Shown here: piece after piece, positions 32,108 through 34,375 of the stretch
How the letters are laid out: each line of letters begins with the position of its first letter
How positions within the stretch are numbered: position 1 is the first letter of the stretch
IMG/VR virus record: IMGVR_UViG_3300031758_009798
Location: 1-34,375 of that record
Length of the DNA stretch: 34,375 bases
Reading direction: 5' to 3' (one strand)
Origin: a virus
Translations under genes and position numbers: made by a program
The notes under the pieces: generated by a model
Seen by the model: only the letters and a program-made list of their open reading frames with translations
What the model was told of the DNA's origin: nothing
Databases searched by the model: none

Positions 32108-32396
32108 TATTAAAATATTTTTTTCTAAAGTTATAGACGCAGTAAAAGAAATGTCCAATAAATCCTATTGGAATAAACCTAACTCTGTTGAGGCTTGGGG
32201 TTTTGCTACAAAAATAGCTATTATATTTCCTGGCTTATTATTTGGCAAACAGTGGTGGTGGTTGTATATTTTCGCCATTGCGTCAAGCCTAAGTTTAATA
32301 TGGTCTTCTACTAAAAAAACCCTTCCAACAATTATTATCTTTAATCTATTATGGGTCGCCTTAGCTAGTGCAGCGATAATTAAACACTTTGTATGA
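32097..32396 (+). CDS. Membrane protein of about 99 residues
   Basis: A helical N-terminal part (IKIFFSKVIDAVKEMSNKSY) is followed by two or three transmembrane helices (WGFATKIAIIFPGLLF, WWWLYIFAIASSLSLIW, TIIIFNLLWVALASAAII). ATG 32097 has AAAGG upstream; an adjacent GTG is possible. It overlaps the glycosyltransferase by ATGA, so it may anchor or serve it. Not recognised. Confidence 0.7.
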   Translation: MVDNIKIFFSKVIDAVKEMSNKSYWNKPNSVEAWGFATKIAIIFPGLLFGKQWWWLYIFAIASSLSLIWSSTKKTLPTIIIFNLLWVALASAAIIKHFV

Positions 32397-33166
32397 TTTC
32401 AATAATAACACCTACGTATAACACAGATAAAAATGTGCTTGCCCGCACATGGGCTTCTCTAAAGGGGCAAACATTTAAGGATTGGGAGTGGGTCATTATA
32501 GATGACTCAACCAACGACAACGTTTGGCATCAAGTCTATGGTTTTGCTTCTGATGAAAGATACAAAATCCAGATGCACAAAAGTCATGTTCATTCTGGAA
32601 ATATAGGTCGCAATAAAAGACGTGGATTCATGCTCTCAGAGGGCTCAATATTAGTTGAGCTAGATCATGACGATGAGCTAACTCCAGACGCTCTGACAGA
32701 GATTTACGAGGCGTTCCGGGCAAATCCTGAGGTTGGCTTTGTTTACTCGGACTGGTGCGAAATACTGCCCGATGGTCAATCGGGTATTTATCCTAAAGGT
32801 TGGGCTTTTGGCTATGGTTCAGAGTACTGGTCTCAAGAGTATGGCGTTTGGGTTATGTCTTCTCCGGAAATAAATCCAACCACCATGAAGCATATTGTTT
32901 CTGCTCCCAACCACGTTAGGGCATGGAGAGCTAACGTATATCATCAGTTGGGTGGGCATAATCCAGATTATGAAATTGCCGATGACTACGAATTAGTCGT
33001 GAGAACTTTTCTAGCCACTAATTTTTATCATATTAAGAAACTATTGTACAAACAATATACTAGTCCAGCCACAGCGCAGCGTCAAAAGAATGATCTCATA
33101 CAAAAGTATGTTGCTGAGATATCAGCTAGATATTCTAGCGATATAGATAAAAAATTTGGTATATAA
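32393..33166 (+). CDS. GT2-family glycosyltransferase
   Basis: A 257-residue GT-A enzyme. The start MISIITPTYN, IIDDSTND (nucleotide-sugar binding) and LVELDHDDELTPDAL (DxD-type metal site at about 91-95) are all typical of family 2. GFVYSDWCEI and a later DDYELVVRTF with the conserved acidic position follow. No membrane helix is seen, but the preceding gene encodes one. It could transfer a sugar to a virion protein or to a host glycan. It ends at 33166, two bases from a convergent small gene. Confidence 0.9.
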   Translation: MISIITPTYNTDKNVLARTWASLKGQTFKDWEWVIIDDSTNDNVWHQVYGFASDERYKIQMHKSHVHSGNIGRNKRRGFMLSEGSILVELDHDDELTPDALTEIYEAFRANPEVGFVYSDWCEILPDGQSGIYPKGWAFGYGSEYWSQEYGVWVMSSPEINPTTMKHIVSAPNHVRAWRANVYHQLGGHNPDYEIADDYELVVRTFLATNFYHIKKLLYKQYTSPATAQRQKNDLIQKYVAEISARYSSDIDKKFGI

Positions 33167-33167
33167 G

Positions 33168-33329
33168 TTATTTTTTTTGAGAGTGCTCTTGAACAAAACG
33201 TTCAACAGCTCTATTAATTTTTTGTGTTAAATTTTCTACTGGTGTGACCATTTCTGAGCAGTCAATATCATAGTATTCCTCAGCGCTAGTAGCGTACGGA
33301 TCTGAGCAGTATAGTGTACCTTGGTTCAT
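33168..33329 (-). CDS. 53-residue acidic microprotein
   Basis: On the minus strand, AAGGAAT precedes an ATG. The protein begins MNQGTLYCSDPYATSAEEYY and ends in a helix (NLTQKINRAVERFVQEH). Convergent with the GT2 gene. Function unknown. Confidence 0.65.
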   Translation of the reverse strand: MNQGTLYCSDPYATSAEEYYDIDCSEMVTPVENLTQKINRAVERFVQEHSQKK

Positions 33330-33414
33330 TTTATTCCTTTTCCAAAACTAAACTTTTTTCAAAAATGAAAACGGGCCTCAAAATTTTTTTCCAAATTTAC
33401 CCTATATAGGGATT

Positions 33415-33741
33415 TCAGTCCATAGGGGGTCTACGAATTTGTAGGGAACTACTGCGACCACCCATCCCAAAAAGACCTCTTTTAGTATCTGTTCTTAAGA
33501 AGCTTGGATTGTCATAGGTTGTAGTGGATCCAAACATCCCACCTCGACCACGTGGAGTTCTTGTCATCATTGTATTGGGGCTCATGGGTGTTCTTGGCAT
33601 TTTCCTGGACTGAGCTGCTGTTTGACCTAAAAAGTCGTTAATAGCGCTTCCTCCGCGACCTCCAGGTGACATAGTGTCTTGAAATGCCCCTAACATTCTC
33701 ATTCCAGCTCTTGATAATCTGCTATTTCCAAAACCAGGCAT
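33415..33741 (-). CDS. Arg/Gly/Met-rich small protein
   Basis: 108 residues, basic and low-complexity (SRLSRAGMRMLGAF, then TPRGRGGMFGST and GLFGMGGRSSS). AAGGAG precedes the ATG. RGG-like segments suggest RNA or DNA binding. A TTACTAT motif lies 40 bases upstream on the same strand. Not recognised. Confidence 0.7.
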   Translation of the reverse strand: MPGFGNSRLSRAGMRMLGAFQDTMSPGGRGGSAINDFLGQTAAQSRKMPRTPMSPNTMMTRTPRGRGGMFGSTTTYDNPSFLRTDTKRGLFGMGGRSSSLQIRRPPMD

Positions 33742-33763
33742 TTGTCTTTCTCCTTAAGTAAAA

Positions 33764-34102
33764 TTAACTTATACTATAATCTATAGTAACGACATTTCCG
33801 TCGGTAAACTTTCCTATAAAATCTATATAGTGAACGATATCGCCATCCCTATATGTTGTATAAAAATTCAAAAATCCATGAAAATTAGCGTCTTTATACG
33901 AAGATAGCTCAATTGTTTGCTTGTCTAGCCAGCTAAATTCTTTATATAAAAGTCTTCCAGAATCAGCTATCAAATAACTGTCTAGCATACAGTGCAGGTC
34001 TTTTGTCTGAAACTCATGACCAGGGGAAAATGATACTTTTTTATTTTCCAAGGTTATTTCTGGAAGATTATATTCTACGTATATTGAATCATACATTCCC
34101 AT
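33764..34102 (-). CDS. MGM(F/Y)D-type phage protein
   Basis: A 112-residue protein that starts MGMYDSIYVEYNLPEI and contains EFQTKDLHCMLDSYLI, SGRLLYKE, then FHGFLNFYTTYRDGD. This pattern is a widespread small family of tailed phages whose function is unknown. The ribosome site is weak (GGGG). Its last codons overlap the promoter motif of the downstream gene. Confidence 0.8.
   Translation of the reverse strand: MGMYDSIYVEYNLPEITLENKKVSFSPGHEFQTKDLHCMLDSYLIADSGRLLYKEFSWLDKQTIELSSYKDANFHGFLNFYTTYRDGDIVHYIDFIGKFTDGNVVTIDYSIS
33781..33789 (-). promoter_or_regulatory. TTACTATAG promoter-like motif, minus strand
   Basis: On the minus strand, TTACTATAG lies 39 bases before the ATG at 33741. It overlaps the last codons of the upstream gene. 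Confidence 0.35.
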
Positions 34103-34183
34103 TGGGGCCCCGATCTTAGGTCTATTTTTTTTTAAAAATATATATATGTAATTATAATGCTTTTTTGTATGAATAATAAAAGT

Positions 34184-34261
34184 TTATTCTTTGGACATAA
34201 TTAAATATGGAATAAGTATCATCATTGCTGCTAGAAAGAAACCAATTATAACATCAAACAT
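34184..34261 (-). CDS. 25-residue single-helix membrane peptide
   Basis: On the minus strand, AAAGGAA precedes an ATG. The peptide is MFDVIIGFFLAAMMILIPYL followed by IMSKE, a single transmembrane helix. It overlaps the stop of an upstream frame. Probably a real small membrane protein, but too short for proof. Confidence 0.45.
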   Translation of the reverse strand: MFDVIIGFFLAAMMILIPYLIMSKE

Positions 34262-34375
34262 TCTGTTCAATTCCTTTAATGTTGTTTTTAGTGTTAATTC
34301 TAGAAAATAAAAGTTTAGATTGGGAGAAAATGCAACCAAAATTGATTGGCATATCTACAAAGTCTTCACGGAAAA
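34254..34375 (-). CDS. Possible C-terminal end of a gene running off the window
   Basis: A minus-strand frame open from the window edge to a stop overlapping the next start (ATGTTTGATG). The visible 39 residues (FREDFVDMPINFGCIFSQSK...) are too few to assign. Supported only by the typical overlap of stop and start. Confidence 0.35.
   Translation of the reverse strand, partial: FREDFVDMPINFGCIFSQSKLLFSRINTKNNIKGIEQNV

Noticed and set aside
33400-33411. CCCTATATAGGG palindrome as a terminator
   Set aside because: The stem is too short once a loop is allowed, and the following T/A run is mixed. It may be a chance palindrome.

Overview
The window looks like part of a tailed double-stranded DNA phage genome (Caudoviricetes). 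It has AT-rich DNA, genes packed with ATGA or TAATG overlaps, a large collagen-like fibre, an endolysin with holin candidates, a phage-type sigma factor and many microproteins. The host is probably a Gram-positive actinomycete, perhaps from the Acidimicrobiia. Two large secreted proteins have Thr/Pro-rich linkers and host-like C-terminal anchors, and one of these is a canonical LPXTG sorting signal. The host assignment is inference; the anchors themselves are visible in the sequence.

Region by region. Positions 1-5260 hold nucleic-acid and nucleotide metabolism: a 5'-truncated Cas4/RecB-like Fe-S nuclease, a T7-endonuclease-I-like resolvase, a sigma-70-like factor, a helical protein that could be a UvsY-like mediator, RNase H, a dNMP kinase and an AT-hook protein. 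Positions 5280-10400 hold three terminator or hairpin elements, a series of tiny Lys-rich proteins, a KKMGGS repeat peptide, an LPXTG surface protein, and a lysis cassette (M15 peptidase endolysin, lipoprotein, two-TM holin candidate). Positions 10400-13773 hold a DEDDy exonuclease with a zinc ribbon, tRNA-Ser(GCU), and alternating glycosyltransferase-like and methyltransferase-like genes.

Positions 13774-16330 hold a Zn-ribbon microprotein, a Pro/Thr-repeat protein with a WKLH/FK/FTFY pattern, and two paralogous four-Cys (HiPIP-like) proteins. Positions 16333-18976 form a minus-strand island: a small membrane protein and an 812-residue secreted protein with SUEL-lectin-like, LCCL-like and FN3-like domains plus acidic helical repeats. 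Positions 19114-26400 hold the 1394-residue collagen-like fibre and four associated proteins. Two of these are paralogous beta/glycine-rich adhesins, and one has a histidine-rich insertion of about 295 residues. Positions 26440-33166 hold a tailoring cluster: three 2OG-Fe(II) oxygenases, a tryptophan-halogenase-family flavoenzyme with its catalytic residues intact, a DUF6065-like protein, a possible methyltransferase, a membrane protein and a GT2 glycosyltransferase. Positions 33168-34375 hold small minus-strand genes.

Working together: the tailoring genes directly follow the fibre genes in the same direction, so the most interesting reading is a phage that chemically modifies its own receptor-binding apparatus or the host surface while also displaying lectin and LPXTG proteins on the infected cell. 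A TTACTAT / TGnTAnnAT promoter-like motif precedes most transcription-unit starts on both strands and may be read by the host or the phage sigma factor. No integrase, CRISPR array or insertion sequence was found, and there is no stretch over 300 bases without a gene.
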